The notes: a model not told the origin generated them from the letters alone. Numbered from the stretch's first letter, positions 32,723 to 41,427 are shown. The stretch is 64,000 nt of DNA from Micromonospora musae (GCF_003626635.1 NZ_RAZT01000010.1:62001-126000); one strand, 5' to 3'. Made by a program: numbers and translations.

Positions 32723-33412
32723 TCAGGCGATCTTCTCCAGCGCGGTCGTGGCGAGTGGGGCGATCTTCTTGAGCAGCGCGGTGGCGGCGGCCAGGTCGCC
32801 GTTCTCACCCGACACGTCCAGCTCCATCACGAAGTTGCCGCGGGTCACGAAGAGCGTGCACTGGTGCCGCGTCGAGTTGCCCTTCAGCCGCTCACAGAAG
32901 GTGATCACGTCCGGCCCGTTCGGGACCGGGGGCGGCGAAGGCCGAACGATCGTCGAGGTACGGCCGTCGTTCGGCACCTCGTACTGCGTGCAGTTCTTCA
33001 GCACCGACCGCAGTTCGTCGGCGAGTTTGCGTCCGGGCACCTTCAGGTAGCCGACCACGTACTGGCGGATCCACACCGTGTCGCCGTCCCAGACCCGCTC
33101 CCGGTAGGCCGTCCGCTTGCGGTCCGACGGGAGGCTCTCCTTGCAGAGGGAGATCAGCTTCCAGGCGTCGCTGTTCTCCTCGGTGAACGCGGCCGTCTCC
33201 GGGTGGAACTTCGCGTCCAGGTCCAGCATCGCGGTCTTCACCCGGGTACCCACCTCCGCCGTGGAGGTCGGTGCCGGCGGGGGCGGCGGCGGTGCCGGGG
33301 ATTCCGGTGCGGACCAGCGGGGGGCCTCGGCGGCGGCGCTCGGGCCGCAGGCGGTGGTACCGATCAGGAGGAGCAACGACAGCAGGGGGAGCGTGGCACG
33401 GCGGAGCGACAT
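32723..33412 (-). CDS. Lipoprotein, unknown function
   Basis: 229 residues from ATG 33412; the longer frame upstream fuses it to antisense of the aldo/keto reductase and was rejected. Lipobox LLLIGTTAC with Cys22 shows a lipid-anchored exported protein, followed by a Pro-rich spacer (APPPPPPAP). The mature domain (about 50-229) has regular helices and strands (VKTAMLDLDAKFHPE, DTVWIRQYVVGYLKV, QCTLFVTRGNFVMELDVSG) and four cysteines in pairs (SLCKES, KNCTQY, TFCERL, HQCTLF), probably disulfide-bonded. No family recognised; the shape recalls substrate-binding or sensor-like lipoproteins of actinobacteria. Monocistronic. Confidence 0.75.
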   Translation of the reverse strand: MSLRRATLPLLSLLLLIGTTACGPSAAAEAPRWSAPESPAPPPPPPAPTSTAEVGTRVKTAMLDLDAKFHPETAAFTEENSDAWKLISLCKESLPSDRKRTAYRERVWDGDTVWIRQYVVGYLKVPGRKLADELRSVLKNCTQYEVPNDGRTSTIVRPSPPPVPNGPDVITFCERLKGNSTRHQCTLFVTRGNFVMELDVSGENGDLAAATALLKKIAPLATTALEKIA

Positions 33413-33429
33413 CGCGGCCTTTCGTACAT

Positions 33430-33459
33430 GAGGAGGGGGCCTGATCGGGCCCCCTCCTC
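33430..33459 (-). terminator. Perfect 12-bp hairpin terminator of the aldo/keto reductase gene
   Basis: GAGGAGGGGGCC (33430-33441) pairs with GGCCCCCTCCTC (33448-33459) over TGATCG, 30 nt after the reductase stop and 18 nt before the lipoprotein start. Confidence 0.85.
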
Positions 33460-33488
33460 TGTGCGCTGCCGCCCTGCCGGGTGTTACG

Positions 33489-34340
33489 TCAGGCCGGTAC
33501 CCAGTCGAACGTGTCGGGGTGGCTGCCCTGCCGCCCGGCGGCACCGCGATCGAGGGCGGTGATCCGCTCCATCGCGGCGTCGTCCAGTTCGAAGTCGAAG
33601 ATGCGGAAGTTCTCCTCGATCCGGGCCGGGGTCGTCGACTTCGGGAAGATGATGTCGCCGCGCTGCACGTGCCAGCGGAGCACCACCTGCGCCGGCGTAC
33701 GGCCCACCAGCTCGGCGAGGTCGGCGATCGTCGGATCGTCCAGCACCTTGCCCTGCGCGATCGGTGACCAGCCCTCGGTGAGGATGTTGTGCTTGCTGCC
33801 GTACTCGCGCACCTCGTCGTTGGTGAAGTACGGGTGCACCTCGATCTGGTTGACGGCGGGCACCACCTGCGCCTCGGTGGCCAGCCGCTCCAGGTGCGGC
33901 ACCTGGAAGTTCGACACGCCGATCGACCGGGCGCGCCCGTCCCGCTGGAACTCCTCCAGCGTCTTCCAGGTCGACACGAAGTCACCGTCGTAGAGCGTGG
34001 GCAGCGGCCAGTGGATGAGGAACAGGTCGACGTACTCCATCCCCAGCGCCGCGAGCGTCGCGTCGAACGCGCGGCGGGCGTCGTCCGGCCGGTGGGCCGC
34101 GTTGCTCAGCTTGCTGGTCACGAAGACGTCGCGCCGGTCCAGCCCGGAGGCGTGGATCGCCTGACCGACCTCGGCCTCGTTGCCGTACATCTCCGCGGTG
34201 TCGATGTGCCGGTAGCCGACCTCCAGCGCCTTCGCGACCGCCGCCGCGGTCTCCCTCGGCTTGACCTGGAAGACCCCGAAGCCGAGCTGCGGAATGGTGT
34301 TGCCGTCGTTGAGGCTGATGGCGGGAATCGTGTTCGCCAC
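33489..34340 (-). CDS. Aldo/keto reductase (2,5-diketo-D-gluconate reductase-like)
   Basis: 283 residues; ATG after AAGGAG. The (beta/alpha)8 aldo/keto reductase fold is shown by LGFGVFQVKPRE, RHIDTAEMYGNEAEVG (catalytic Asp and Tyr, about 46-55), VFVTSKLSNAAH (catalytic Lys about 75), LFLIHWPLP (catalytic His about 108) and VGRTPAQVVLRWHVQRGDIIFPKS (NADPH-binding). Complete and of usual length. Reduces small aldehydes and ketones; the physiological substrate is unknown. Its own terminator lies at 33430-33459. Confidence 0.92.
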   Translation of the reverse strand: MANTIPAISLNDGNTIPQLGFGVFQVKPRETAAAVAKALEVGYRHIDTAEMYGNEAEVGQAIHASGLDRRDVFVTSKLSNAAHRPDDARRAFDATLAALGMEYVDLFLIHWPLPTLYDGDFVSTWKTLEEFQRDGRARSIGVSNFQVPHLERLATEAQVVPAVNQIEVHPYFTNDEVREYGSKHNILTEGWSPIAQGKVLDDPTIADLAELVGRTPAQVVLRWHVQRGDIIFPKSTTPARIEENFRIFDFELDDAAMERITALDRGAAGRQGSHPDTFDWVPA

Positions 34341-34658
34341 TGCGGCTCCTTCACACGTCGTCCGAAACGTCCGGCCCGGTGCGCACCCCCGACGGGACCG
34401 GACCTACCAATCTGCTCCCATACCCGGTCGAGTCGCCGTTTCACACGATCAACCGAAATCAGGAGGAGCCCGTCGAAGGCGCACGGGATGGCCGGGATTT
34501 TCCCACAGCTTCACCGAGCCGACGAGTTGTGGTTGAGCGCCGTCGATCGGCACGTGGACCGAGCGGCAGCAGCAAGACCCTGCCCTCGACCTGAGTATCG
34601 GCAACGCTAGGCTCCCCGGCGGCGTGGCGGAGATCAAGAGCCAGTGGAGGAGTAGCAA
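34341..34658. other. Gene-free divergent promoter region
   Basis: Between the aldo/keto reductase and the L,D-transpeptidase. No codon-biased frame. It carries GGAGGAG at 34646 just before the transpeptidase start and an A/T-richer patch near 34440-34460. Confidence 0.5.
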
Positions 34659-35594
34659 ATGCGAACACCGTTGAGGCGGGCCGTGTTCAGTGCCATCGCG
34701 GGGGTGGTACTGGTCGGCACGCTCGGACTGACATCCTGCGCAGATCCAGACCGGGATGGCGCGGTGGACGCCGGGTCGGCTCCGGCCGATACCTCGGTGA
34801 TCGACGCTCCCGGACCGGCTGACTCCGCGAGTCCCTCCGCTTCGACTTCGGCGAGCCGGTCCCCGTCGCCTTCAGTGAGCCTGTCCTTCCCACCTCCGGC
34901 GAGCCGGTCCACGAAGCCGTCTCTCAGCCGGTCGCCGTCGCGTGTTCCGACCAGCGAAGCCGCGACGCCGGCCGCATCGAGCAACATCGCCTCCCGGCTG
35001 CACACGATTCCGGCCGGCACTCGTCAGCTCATCGTCGTCCACACCAACGGCTACGGTACGAGCGTCGCCTCCCTCGAGACATTCGAGAAGGTCAACGGCG
35101 TGTGGCGGCCGAAGTTCGGGGTGATGAGCGCGCGGATCGGCGCCAAGGGATTCAGCGACAGCCATCAGGAGGGCATTTCCACGACGCCCACGGGCGTCTA
35201 TGGCATTGGATCCACCATGTACGGCGTGCTCGGCAATCCGGGCGTCAAGTACAGCTACCACCATCTCGTGGCGAACGACTACTGGGACGAGAATCCCAGC
35301 TCGCCCACGTACAACAGTTTTGTGCACGGCACGAACCCGGGCGGGTACAGCGAGGCGCTGTGGCAGACCGTGCCGCAGTACAACTACTTCGCGGTCATCA
35401 ACTACAACATCCCGGTGAGGTCGGCCACCCCGGCCCGTGGCAGCGGCATCTTCCTTCATGTCTCGGGGAGCGGCGCCACCGCCGGCTGTGTCTCGTTGGC
35501 ACAGTCGAACCTGCTTCGGGTACTGGAGTGGCTGGATCCAGCCGCCTCTCCGCGCATCGTCATGGCACCCAGCCAGAATCTCGGCCGCTACTGA
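34659..35594 (+). CDS. Lipoprotein L,D-transpeptidase (YkuD family)
   Basis: 311 residues; ATG after GGAGGAG. Lipobox LTSC (Cys near 27) then a Ser/Pro/Thr-rich linker (about 40-105) that could span the cell wall. The catalytic domain holds the YkuD active-site block HVSGSGATAGCVSL (His267, Cys277; the usual spacing H-(x)-SHGC is altered to TAGC) with TPTGVYGIGSTM upstream. These enzymes make 3-3 cross-links in peptidoglycan or attach proteins to it. The gene has fewer extreme-GC codons than its neighbours. Alternatively a hydrolytic amidase-like variant. Transcribed alone. Confidence 0.8.
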   Translation: MRTPLRRAVFSAIAGVVLVGTLGLTSCADPDRDGAVDAGSAPADTSVIDAPGPADSASPSASTSASRSPSPSVSLSFPPPASRSTKPSLSRSPSRVPTSEAATPAASSNIASRLHTIPAGTRQLIVVHTNGYGTSVASLETFEKVNGVWRPKFGVMSARIGAKGFSDSHQEGISTTPTGVYGIGSTMYGVLGNPGVKYSYHHLVANDYWDENPSSPTYNSFVHGTNPGGYSEALWQTVPQYNYFAVINYNIPVRSATPARGSGIFLHVSGSGATAGCVSLAQSNLLRVLEWLDPAASPRIVMAPSQNLGRY

Positions 35595-35707
35595 CCGCCC
35601 GGAGCTGATAACAACCCAGGTCGGCGCTCGCCCTCGGTGTGTGGCTGGTCGTAGCGGGTAATGGTCCCCAGCACGCCGGCCGTCGACACAGCGACTAGGA
35701 GCGAGCG

Positions 35708-36184
35708 ATGGGCATACGACAGGCCTCCGCCGATGACCTCGCCTCCGTAGGCATCTCGGTCCTGCGCGGTGCACTGGCCACGAACATCGTGTGGATCGGT
35801 TCGCTCAAGTTCAAGCAGTACGAGGTCGAGAACGACGAGCCCTTGGTCGTTCCGAGTCCGCTCTTCTCGCGGCTCCGCAAGAAGCTGGGCGCACAGAAGC
35901 TCAACCGACTCATCGGGGTCGCGGAGATCACCCTGGGCTCTCTGATCGCCGCGAAGCCGCTTGCCCCGAGAGCATCGGCGATCGGTAGCTTCGGGGCGAT
36001 CGGGATGTTCCTCACCACACTCAGTTTCCTGGCCACGACGCCCGAGGCTCGGCAGCAAGGGCAGGGGAGATTGAGCCTTTCTCAGCTGGGGCAATTCCTG
36101 CTGAAAGACACAGTGCTGCTCGGTGCCGCTCTGCTGACAGCTGCCGAGTCGCTGGGCGCGGCCCGCCCCGCCGGCAATCCATAG
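35708..36184 (+). CDS. DUF417/YkgB-like membrane protein
   Basis: 158 residues, ATG after AGGAGCG. LRGALATNIVWIGSLKFKQYEVENDEPLVVPSPLF is the signature opening of the DUF417 family (YkgB, RclC-type membrane proteins induced by reactive chlorine or oxidative stress). Membrane segments: VLRGALATNIVWIG, LIGVAEITLGSLIAA, SAIGSFGAIGMFLTTLSFL and TVLLGAALLTAAESLG. Slightly short at the C-terminus compared with typical members. Probably a small inner-membrane protein in oxidative-stress defence; the molecular role is unknown. Ends 10 nt from the convergent LysR gene. Confidence 0.75.
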   Translation: MGIRQASADDLASVGISVLRGALATNIVWIGSLKFKQYEVENDEPLVVPSPLFSRLRKKLGAQKLNRLIGVAEITLGSLIAAKPLAPRASAIGSFGAIGMFLTTLSFLATTPEARQQGQGRLSLSQLGQFLLKDTVLLGAALLTAAESLGAARPAGNP

Positions 36185-36194
36185 TTTCGGGCGG

Positions 36195-37166
36195 TCAGCC
36201 GGGGGCGTCGAAGAGCACCGGCCATGGACGCTGCGTCGGCTCCTGCGGCGGTGTGCCGGCTGCCGGTTCGGCGTCGGTCGACACCTCGGCGGAGATCTGG
36301 GCGAACATGGGCGCGGCCGGGTGCGCGGAGCGCTCCGGCCAGACCGCCGAGGTGCGCTTGAGCAGGGGCGTCCCGGTGATCGGTCGCCACGCGATCCGCG
36401 GCTCCCGACGCGCGGTCGTGGCGGGTTCGATCGCCACCGCGCCGCCGGCCAGCACCAGCCCGAAGAGGAACTCGGGGTTGTGGGCCGGGCGGACCCGGGC
36501 GGCTGGGAAGCCCTGCCGCCGGCACACCTCCAGCAGGTGGTCGTGCCAGCCGGGCGCGGTGGCGCGGGGCGCCGTCACCAGATCCAACCCGGCCAGCGCC
36601 GCCAGCTCCACCTCCCGCTGCCGGGCCAGCGGTGAGGTACGCGGCAGCAGCACCCCCAGCGGTACGTCGACCGGGGCGCCGAAGCGCAGCCCCTCCGCCT
36701 CGACCGGGTGGTGCACCAGCCCCACGTCGAGCCGCCGCTCGGCGAGCATGCGCAACTGCTCGCCGCTGGTCAGCTCGTGCAGCTCCACGTCCAGCCCCGG
36801 CGCCCGTTCGGCGAGCCGATCCAGCAACGCGTGCAGTCGTACGGCCGGCGTGTCCGGCGGGACCCCGGCCCGCAGTACGCCGAGCACGCCCGCGCGCACC
36901 TGGCGCATCAGGTTGCGCAGCCGCCCCTCCCCGGCGAGGAGCTCCTCCGCCTCTCCGAGCAGCAGCTCACCGGCGGTGGTGAGGCGGATCTGGCGGCGGG
37001 ACCTGTCGAAGAGCTCCACCTCCAACTCCCGCTCCAGCCGCTGGATGGACTGGCTCAGCGGCGGCTGGGCCATGCCGAGCAGTTCGGCGGCCCGCCCGAA
37101 GTGCAGCTCGCGGGCGACCAGCACGAAGTGCCGCAGGTGTCGGAGCAGGTCCACGGGCCGGACCAT
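36195..37166 (-). CDS. LysR-family transcriptional regulator
   Basis: 323 residues; ATG at 37166, discarding a longer frame that runs antisense into the beta-lactamase gene. N-terminal winged helix: LRHFVLVARELHFGRAAELLGMAQPPLSQSIQRLE (about 10-44), then the linker helix and two Rossmann-like effector domains (LRAGVPPDTPAVRLHALLDRL, LDVGLVHHPV, APGWHDHLLEV, LVLAGGAVAIEPAT). The substrate/effector is unknown. The gene is divergent from a class A beta-lactamase-like gene 76 nt away, an ampR-ampC-like arrangement, so it probably controls it. Confidence 0.9.
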   Translation of the reverse strand: MVRPVDLLRHLRHFVLVARELHFGRAAELLGMAQPPLSQSIQRLERELEVELFDRSRRQIRLTTAGELLLGEAEELLAGEGRLRNLMRQVRAGVLGVLRAGVPPDTPAVRLHALLDRLAERAPGLDVELHELTSGEQLRMLAERRLDVGLVHHPVEAEGLRFGAPVDVPLGVLLPRTSPLARQREVELAALAGLDLVTAPRATAPGWHDHLLEVCRRQGFPAARVRPAHNPEFLFGLVLAGGAVAIEPATTARREPRIAWRPITGTPLLKRTSAVWPERSAHPAAPMFAQISAEVSTDAEPAAGTPPQEPTQRPWPVLFDAPG

Positions 37167-37230
37167 ACGCCAGCGCGGCGGGCGGGCCCGCTGGTCGTCG
37201 TCCCGGCCGCGGACCGCCATCGGAGGTGGA

Positions 37231-37236
37231 TACCGT
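37231..37236 (+). promoter_or_regulatory. -10 box of a leaderless promoter for the beta-lactamase-like gene
   Basis: TACCGT ends 6 nt before GTG 37243. GGAGG lies 16 nt before the start, too far to be a ribosome-binding site. The LysR operator would be expected between this and 37166; no clear T-N11-A was singled out. Confidence 0.5.
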
Positions 37237-37242
37237 TCGGGG

Positions 37243-38148
37243 GTGGCGGTGGTCGAGCGGGTCGAGGACGTCTTCAACCGGGCCGGGGTGATCGGCAATC
37301 TGCACGTGGTGGACCTCGACGACCCCGGTGCGGGGACGGTCGCCGGTGGCCGGGAGGTCGCTGTCGGGGCGGACGAGCAGGTGGTGATCGCCTCGATCTT
37401 CAAGATCCTGCTGGTGCTGGAGTTCGCCCGGCAGGTCACCGCCGGACAGCTCGACCCCACCGAACGGGTCCTGGTCACCGGCGCCGACCGGCTCGGCGGC
37501 TGGGGGTTGGCCGGCTGCGACGACGACGCCGAGGTGTCGCTGCGCGATCTCGCCTACTTCGCCATGTCGGTCAGCGACAACACCGCCGCCGACCTGCTGC
37601 TGCGCCGGGTCGGCCCGGACCTGCTGCCGATGCTCGCCGCCGAGCTGGGCCTCGCCCGGACCCGCATCGTCGGTGGGCCACGGCAGCTCGTCGAGGTGAT
37701 GCTCGCCGACGTGGGGGCGCGCAACGAGGCGGAGTTCGCGCGGATCTTCCCCACGTTGAGCGCCGAACAGGTCCACGCCATGCGGGTCTTCGACCCGGAG
37801 CGGACCACCTCCAGCACGGCGCGGGACATCACCGGACTGCTCGGCCTGATCTGGCGGGACGAGGCGGGGCCCGCCGCGGCCTGCGCCATGGTCCGCAACT
37901 GGATGGCCCGTCAGCTCTTCTGGACCCGGCTGGCCACCGGCTTCCCGCCCGGCGTGCGGGTGGCCGGCAAGACCGGCACCCTGCCGGGGCTGCACATGGA
38001 GGCCGGCGTCGCCGAGTACCCCGACGGCGGCCGGTACGCGATCGCCGTCTTCGCCCGCACCGCTCAACTCGCCACCCGGCGGATCGACGTGGACCTGGCG
38101 ATGGGGGAGGCCGCCCGTACGGCGGTCGAGGCGCTGCGCGGGGAGTGA
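37243..38148 (+). CDS. Class A beta-lactamase-like serine hydrolase
   Basis: 301 residues from GTG. All class A landmarks are present: SIFK (Ser51-Lys54), SDN (Ser111-Asn113), and KTGT (Lys243-Thr-Gly). The omega-loop Glu166 equivalent cannot be confirmed by eye. There is no signal peptide: the protein begins with a helix (VAVVERVEDVFNRAG), so as annotated it would stay cytoplasmic unless a different start exists. Most similar to cytoplasmic serine hydrolases of Streptomyces/Micromonospora annotated as beta-lactamase class A. Divergent from a LysR regulator, like ampC/ampR. The promoter is leaderless. Confidence 0.75.
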   Translation: MAVVERVEDVFNRAGVIGNLHVVDLDDPGAGTVAGGREVAVGADEQVVIASIFKILLVLEFARQVTAGQLDPTERVLVTGADRLGGWGLAGCDDDAEVSLRDLAYFAMSVSDNTAADLLLRRVGPDLLPMLAAELGLARTRIVGGPRQLVEVMLADVGARNEAEFARIFPTLSAEQVHAMRVFDPERTTSSTARDITGLLGLIWRDEAGPAAACAMVRNWMARQLFWTRLATGFPPGVRVAGKTGTLPGLHMEAGVAEYPDGGRYAIAVFARTAQLATRRIDVDLAMGEAARTAVEALRGE

Positions 38149-38303
38149 GTTTCCGGCCGCGAAGGCGCCGGGGCGGCCGACGTGACCAGGTCCGATACCC
38201 GATGGCATATCGACCGGACGCCTCGCTGATCTTGGACGTGCGTCCGTCGGCGCTGGTTGGCTCTGCGTCGACCGATCGCCCAGTTCCAAGGGAGCGCACC
38301 CGT

Positions 38304-39287
38304 ATGCCCAGTCTCGACCGCCGCCGATTCCTCCGCGACGCCGCCGCCTCGACCGCCCTGGTCACCGCCGGTGGCCTCGCCTCGACCTCGTTCGGCGCTC
38401 CGGCGCAGGCCGCTCCGGCCGCCGCGGCGATGCCCGCTAGCGCGACCCGCCGTCCCGCTCCGGTCAGCTTCCGCTGGTGGGGCACCGCCGGTTGGCGGGT
38501 CGACATCGGCGCCCGGACCGTCCTGGTCGACCCGTTCCTGAGCCGGATCGACACCGGCCTGTTCAAGGCCGCCTTCAAGGAGACCACCCCGCTCGAGGTG
38601 AACACCGCAGTGGTCGACAGCTACGTCGACCGCGCCGAGACGGTGCTCGTGACGCACACCCACTGGGACCACTTCATGGACGTGCCGTACATCGCGGGGC
38701 GCACCGGCGCCCGGGTCTTCGGGACGCTTACCGCGTACCACCTCGGGCTCGCGTACGGGGTGCCGTCCGGGCAGCTCAGCGCGGTGAAGGGTGGCGAGGT
38801 CATGGACTTCGGCGACTACACCGTCGAGGTCGTCGCCTCGCTGCACAGCCGCAACGTGTCGTACTCCGTGGCGTTCCCCGGGGTGCGGGTGAACCCGCCG
38901 GCGAAGCCGGAGACCATCGCCGACCTGCCGGAGGGCGACACGCTGAACTACGTGCTGCGGGTGGCCGGCGGGCCCACCGTCTTCTTCATGGGCGCCAGCG
39001 ACTTCGTGGCACGCAACCTGGCCGGTATCGCGCCGGACGTGGCCATGGTGGCGTTGAACAGCAGCACGGTGACCGCCGACTACGTGGCCCGGCTGATGGC
39101 GGCGCTGGACCATCCGAAGGTCGTCGTGCCGGTGCACTTCGACAACTTCGAGACGGAGCTGCGCAACCCGCCCACCGTGGCGCCGGGCGACCGTACGCGT
39201 CTCGACCAGCTGATCGCCGCCGTGCGCGAGTCGTCTCCGCGCAGCCGGGTGCTCGTGCCCGAGTACGGCACCGCGTACCACTTCTGA
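38304..39287 (+). CDS. TAT-exported MBL-fold metallo-hydrolase
   Basis: 327 residues; ATG after AAGGGAGC. Twin-arginine signal DRRRFLRDAAASTALVTAGG (cleavage near APAQA). The metallo-beta-lactamase core has VLVTHTHWDHFMD (HxHxDH, about 114-126), FHSRNVSYSVA-like second His region (SLHSRNVS), and an unusual VVVPVHFDNFETEL final His. Homologues include UlaG-like and lipid/phosphodiester hydrolases. The protein is likely periplasmic/extracytoplasmic because of TAT export with a folded zinc site. Substrate unknown. Terminator at 39296-39328. Confidence 0.82.
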   Translation: MPSLDRRRFLRDAAASTALVTAGGLASTSFGAPAQAAPAAAAMPASATRRPAPVSFRWWGTAGWRVDIGARTVLVDPFLSRIDTGLFKAAFKETTPLEVNTAVVDSYVDRAETVLVTHTHWDHFMDVPYIAGRTGARVFGTLTAYHLGLAYGVPSGQLSAVKGGEVMDFGDYTVEVVASLHSRNVSYSVAFPGVRVNPPAKPETIADLPEGDTLNYVLRVAGGPTVFFMGASDFVARNLAGIAPDVAMVALNSSTVTADYVARLMAALDHPKVVVPVHFDNFETELRNPPTVAPGDRTRLDQLIAAVRESSPRSRVLVPEYGTAYHF

Positions 39288-39295
39288 TCGGGGGT

Positions 39296-39328
39296 GGCGG
39301 GTGGTCGCGAGGTACGCGACCACCCGCC
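39296..39328 (+). terminator. Perfect 14-bp hairpin terminator
   Basis: GGCGGGTGGTCGCG pairs with CGCGACCACCCGCC over AGGTA, 8 nt after the MBL gene stop. Confidence 0.85.
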
Positions 39329-39337
39329 GGATCTCAG

Positions 39338-39366
39338 TTGCACGGAATTACGTAACTTCGTAGTAT
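39338..39366 (+). promoter_or_regulatory. Canonical promoter with a palindromic operator upstream of the ArsR gene
   Basis: -35 TTGCAC (39338-39343), 17-nt spacer, -10 TAGTAT (39361-39366), then 6 nt to GTG 39373: a leaderless promoter and the best sigma70-like match in the window. The spacer contains ATTACGTAAC with the 8-bp palindrome TTACGTAA (39348-39355), a likely ArsR operator. Confidence 0.65.
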
Positions 39367-39372
39367 CGATGT

Positions 39373-39882
39373 GTGGCGGATGTCGAGCGGCGGTTGGCCG
39401 CATTGGAGGCGCAGGTCGCCGAGCTCCTCGACCGGTCCCGAGGTCGACCGGAACCGGCTGCCGCGGAGGTTCCCGGTGACACCTTCTGGGCACTCGACGG
39501 GCTCAAGCAGCGCCTGCCCGAAGGCAGCGGCGGAGCGGTGCTCTACACCGGTGCCGTCCGCCTCGGCGACGAGCACTACGACTGGCAGTACGGCCGCACC
39601 GTCGACGCCGTCCTCGACGCCGACTGGACGGAGCTGGCCGGCACGCTGACCGCGCTGGCCCACCCCGTCCGGCTCCGCCTGCTGCGCGAGATCCTCGGCG
39701 GGCGGCGCGGCACCGCCGAGCTGGCCGAGATCGAGGGGCTGGGCACCAGCGGCCAACTGCACCACCACCTGCGTCAACTCACCGCCGCCGGCTGGCTGCG
39801 CAGCGCCGGCCGCGGCCGGTACGCCGTACCTGCCGAACGGGTCGTCCCGCTGCTCGCCATCCTCACCGCCGCTCGCCGCTGA
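39373..39882 (+). CDS. ArsR-type winged-helix transcriptional regulator
   Basis: 169 residues from GTG. The C-terminal winged helix is HPVRLRLLREILGGRRGTAELAEIEGLGTSGQLHHHLRQLTAAGWL (about 97-142), typical of ArsR/HTH_20 regulators with SGQLHHHLRQL as the recognition helix. The N-terminus starts with a coiled coil (ERRLAALEAQVAELL) and a middle segment WALDGLKQRLP...YDWQYGRTVDAVLDADW of unknown role that may bind a ligand or mediate dimerisation. No metal-binding cysteines. It sits upstream of a class C serine hydrolase with membrane domain, 65 nt apart, same strand, and may regulate it and itself through the operator at 39348-39355. Confidence 0.82.
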   Translation: MADVERRLAALEAQVAELLDRSRGRPEPAAAEVPGDTFWALDGLKQRLPEGSGGAVLYTGAVRLGDEHYDWQYGRTVDAVLDADWTELAGTLTALAHPVRLRLLREILGGRRGTAELAEIEGLGTSGQLHHHLRQLTAAGWLRSAGRGRYAVPAERVVPLLAILTAARR

Positions 39883-39947
39883 GCGACCCCACCGCCCGAC
39901 CCGACCCCGGACGGCGCCCCCGCCGCCCGATCGACGGAAGGAGCATC

Positions 39948-41417
39948 ATGCGCAAGCCGACCGCACTCACGCTCGCCGTCGGGCTCACCGCCGCCGTGGC
40001 GGCGATCCCCCTCGCGCCCGGCGCACCCACCCTCGGCGGACGGCACACCGGAGACGCCGAACTGGCCGCCGCCACCCGGGCCGCCCTCGACGACGGTCGC
40101 GGCTACCGTGGCCTCGCCGTCGCCCTGATCGAGCCGCACCGGGTGCGCACCGCCGGGCTCGGCGACCGGGCCCCCGGCGGCCCGCCCGTCGAGCCCGGCA
40201 CCCCGTTCGAGATCGGTTCCATCGGCAAGGCGCTGACCGGGATGCTGCTCGCCCAGCGCGCCGCCGACGGCGAGGTGCGGCCGGACGACCCGCTCGCCGC
40301 CGCGCTGCCGCAGGTCACCGGGGCTACCCGCGAGGTCACCCTCGCCGAGCTGGCCAGCCACCGCTCCGGCCTGCCCCGACTCGCCACCTCCCCGGCCGAC
40401 CTGCTCACGACGGTCTGGACCAACTTCACCGCCGGCAACCCGTACGCCCGGTGGGACACCGAGCGCCTCATCGACGCCGCCAGCGAGAAGCAACCCGGCG
40501 ACGGGCGCGGCGAGGTGCACTACTCGAATTTCGGGGTGTCGCTGCTCGGGCAGGCGCTCGCCGCCCAGGCCGGCGCCGGCTACCCCGAGCTGCTCGACCG
40601 TGAACTGCTCCGCCCGCTGGGCATGACGCACACCGTGGTCGCCACCGAACCCGCCCGGCTGCCGGGCGGTCGGGCCACCGGCGCGAAGCTCGGCGGCCGC
40701 ACCGCCGACCCCTGGTCGGGCAGCGGGTACGCCCCCGCCGGCATCGGGGTCTGGTCGACAGCCGAGGACCTGTCCCGGCTGCTCGTCGGGCTGCTCGCCG
40801 GCACCGCCCCCGGAGCCGACGCCGCCACCGCCCGCTTCACCGAGAACGCCCGCGACCGGATCGGCTACGGCTGGTTCACCAGCCGGCACGGTGACCGCGA
40901 GGTCATCTGGCACAACGGCGGAACCGGTGGGTTCCGGTCGTACGCGGCGATCGAGCGGGCCACCGGCCGGGGCGTGGTGGTGCTCGGCAACACCGAGCAC
41001 GACGTCGACCAGCTCGGGCTGCGCCTGCTCGGCGTGCCCGCCGACCCGGGCGACGACGGTCCGCAGGTGCCGCTCGCTGGTTGGATCGGTGCCGCCCTCG
41101 CCCTCGGCTTCTCGCTCCTGGGCGGGGCGAGCCTACTGCGCACGGCGCGCCGGATGCCCGACCGGCTCAGCCTCGCCAGCACCGCCGGCTGGGCTCTGCT
41201 CTACCTCGGACTCGGGCACCGGCTCGGCAACTGGTCACTGGTGCCCGGTTGGCTCTGGCCGCTCGGCGTCGGCCTGTCCGCCGCCGGGCTGCTGGTGGCC
41301 GTACGCCACTGGCGGGCGTTGCCGACGATCGCCGGAGCGCCGGCCCGGCGGCGGCTGGCCTCCCTCGCCGGCTCCCTGCTCGTCGCCGTGCCCCTGCTCG
41401 TCGCCATCGCCGCCTGA
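39948..41417 (+). CDS. Class C beta-lactamase-fold serine hydrolase with C-terminal membrane segments
   Basis: 489 residues; ATG after GGAAGGAG, then a signal peptide (LTLAVGLTAAVAAIPLA). Active-site motifs SIGK (Ser91-Lys94), YSN (Tyr192-Asn194) and HNGG (His322-Gly325) are all intact. Residues 345-489 contain four membrane helices (WIGAALALGFSLLGGASLL, LASTAGWALLYLGLG, WLWPLGVGLSAAGLLVAV, LASLAGSLLVAVPLLVAI). Similar proteins are D-aminopeptidase/esterase-like or penicillin-binding-protein-like hydrolases facing outward. Likely co-expressed with the ArsR regulator upstream. Ends 11 nt before the convergent response regulator. Confidence 0.85.
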   Translation: MRKPTALTLAVGLTAAVAAIPLAPGAPTLGGRHTGDAELAAATRAALDDGRGYRGLAVALIEPHRVRTAGLGDRAPGGPPVEPGTPFEIGSIGKALTGMLLAQRAADGEVRPDDPLAAALPQVTGATREVTLAELASHRSGLPRLATSPADLLTTVWTNFTAGNPYARWDTERLIDAASEKQPGDGRGEVHYSNFGVSLLGQALAAQAGAGYPELLDRELLRPLGMTHTVVATEPARLPGGRATGAKLGGRTADPWSGSGYAPAGIGVWSTAEDLSRLLVGLLAGTAPGADAATARFTENARDRIGYGWFTSRHGDREVIWHNGGTGGFRSYAAIERATGRGVVVLGNTEHDVDQLGLRLLGVPADPGDDGPQVPLAGWIGAALALGFSLLGGASLLRTARRMPDRLSLASTAGWALLYLGLGHRLGNWSLVPGWLWPLGVGLSAAGLLVAVRHWRALPTIAGAPARRRLASLAGSLLVAVPLLVAIAA

Positions 41418-41427
41418 CGGCACCGCC

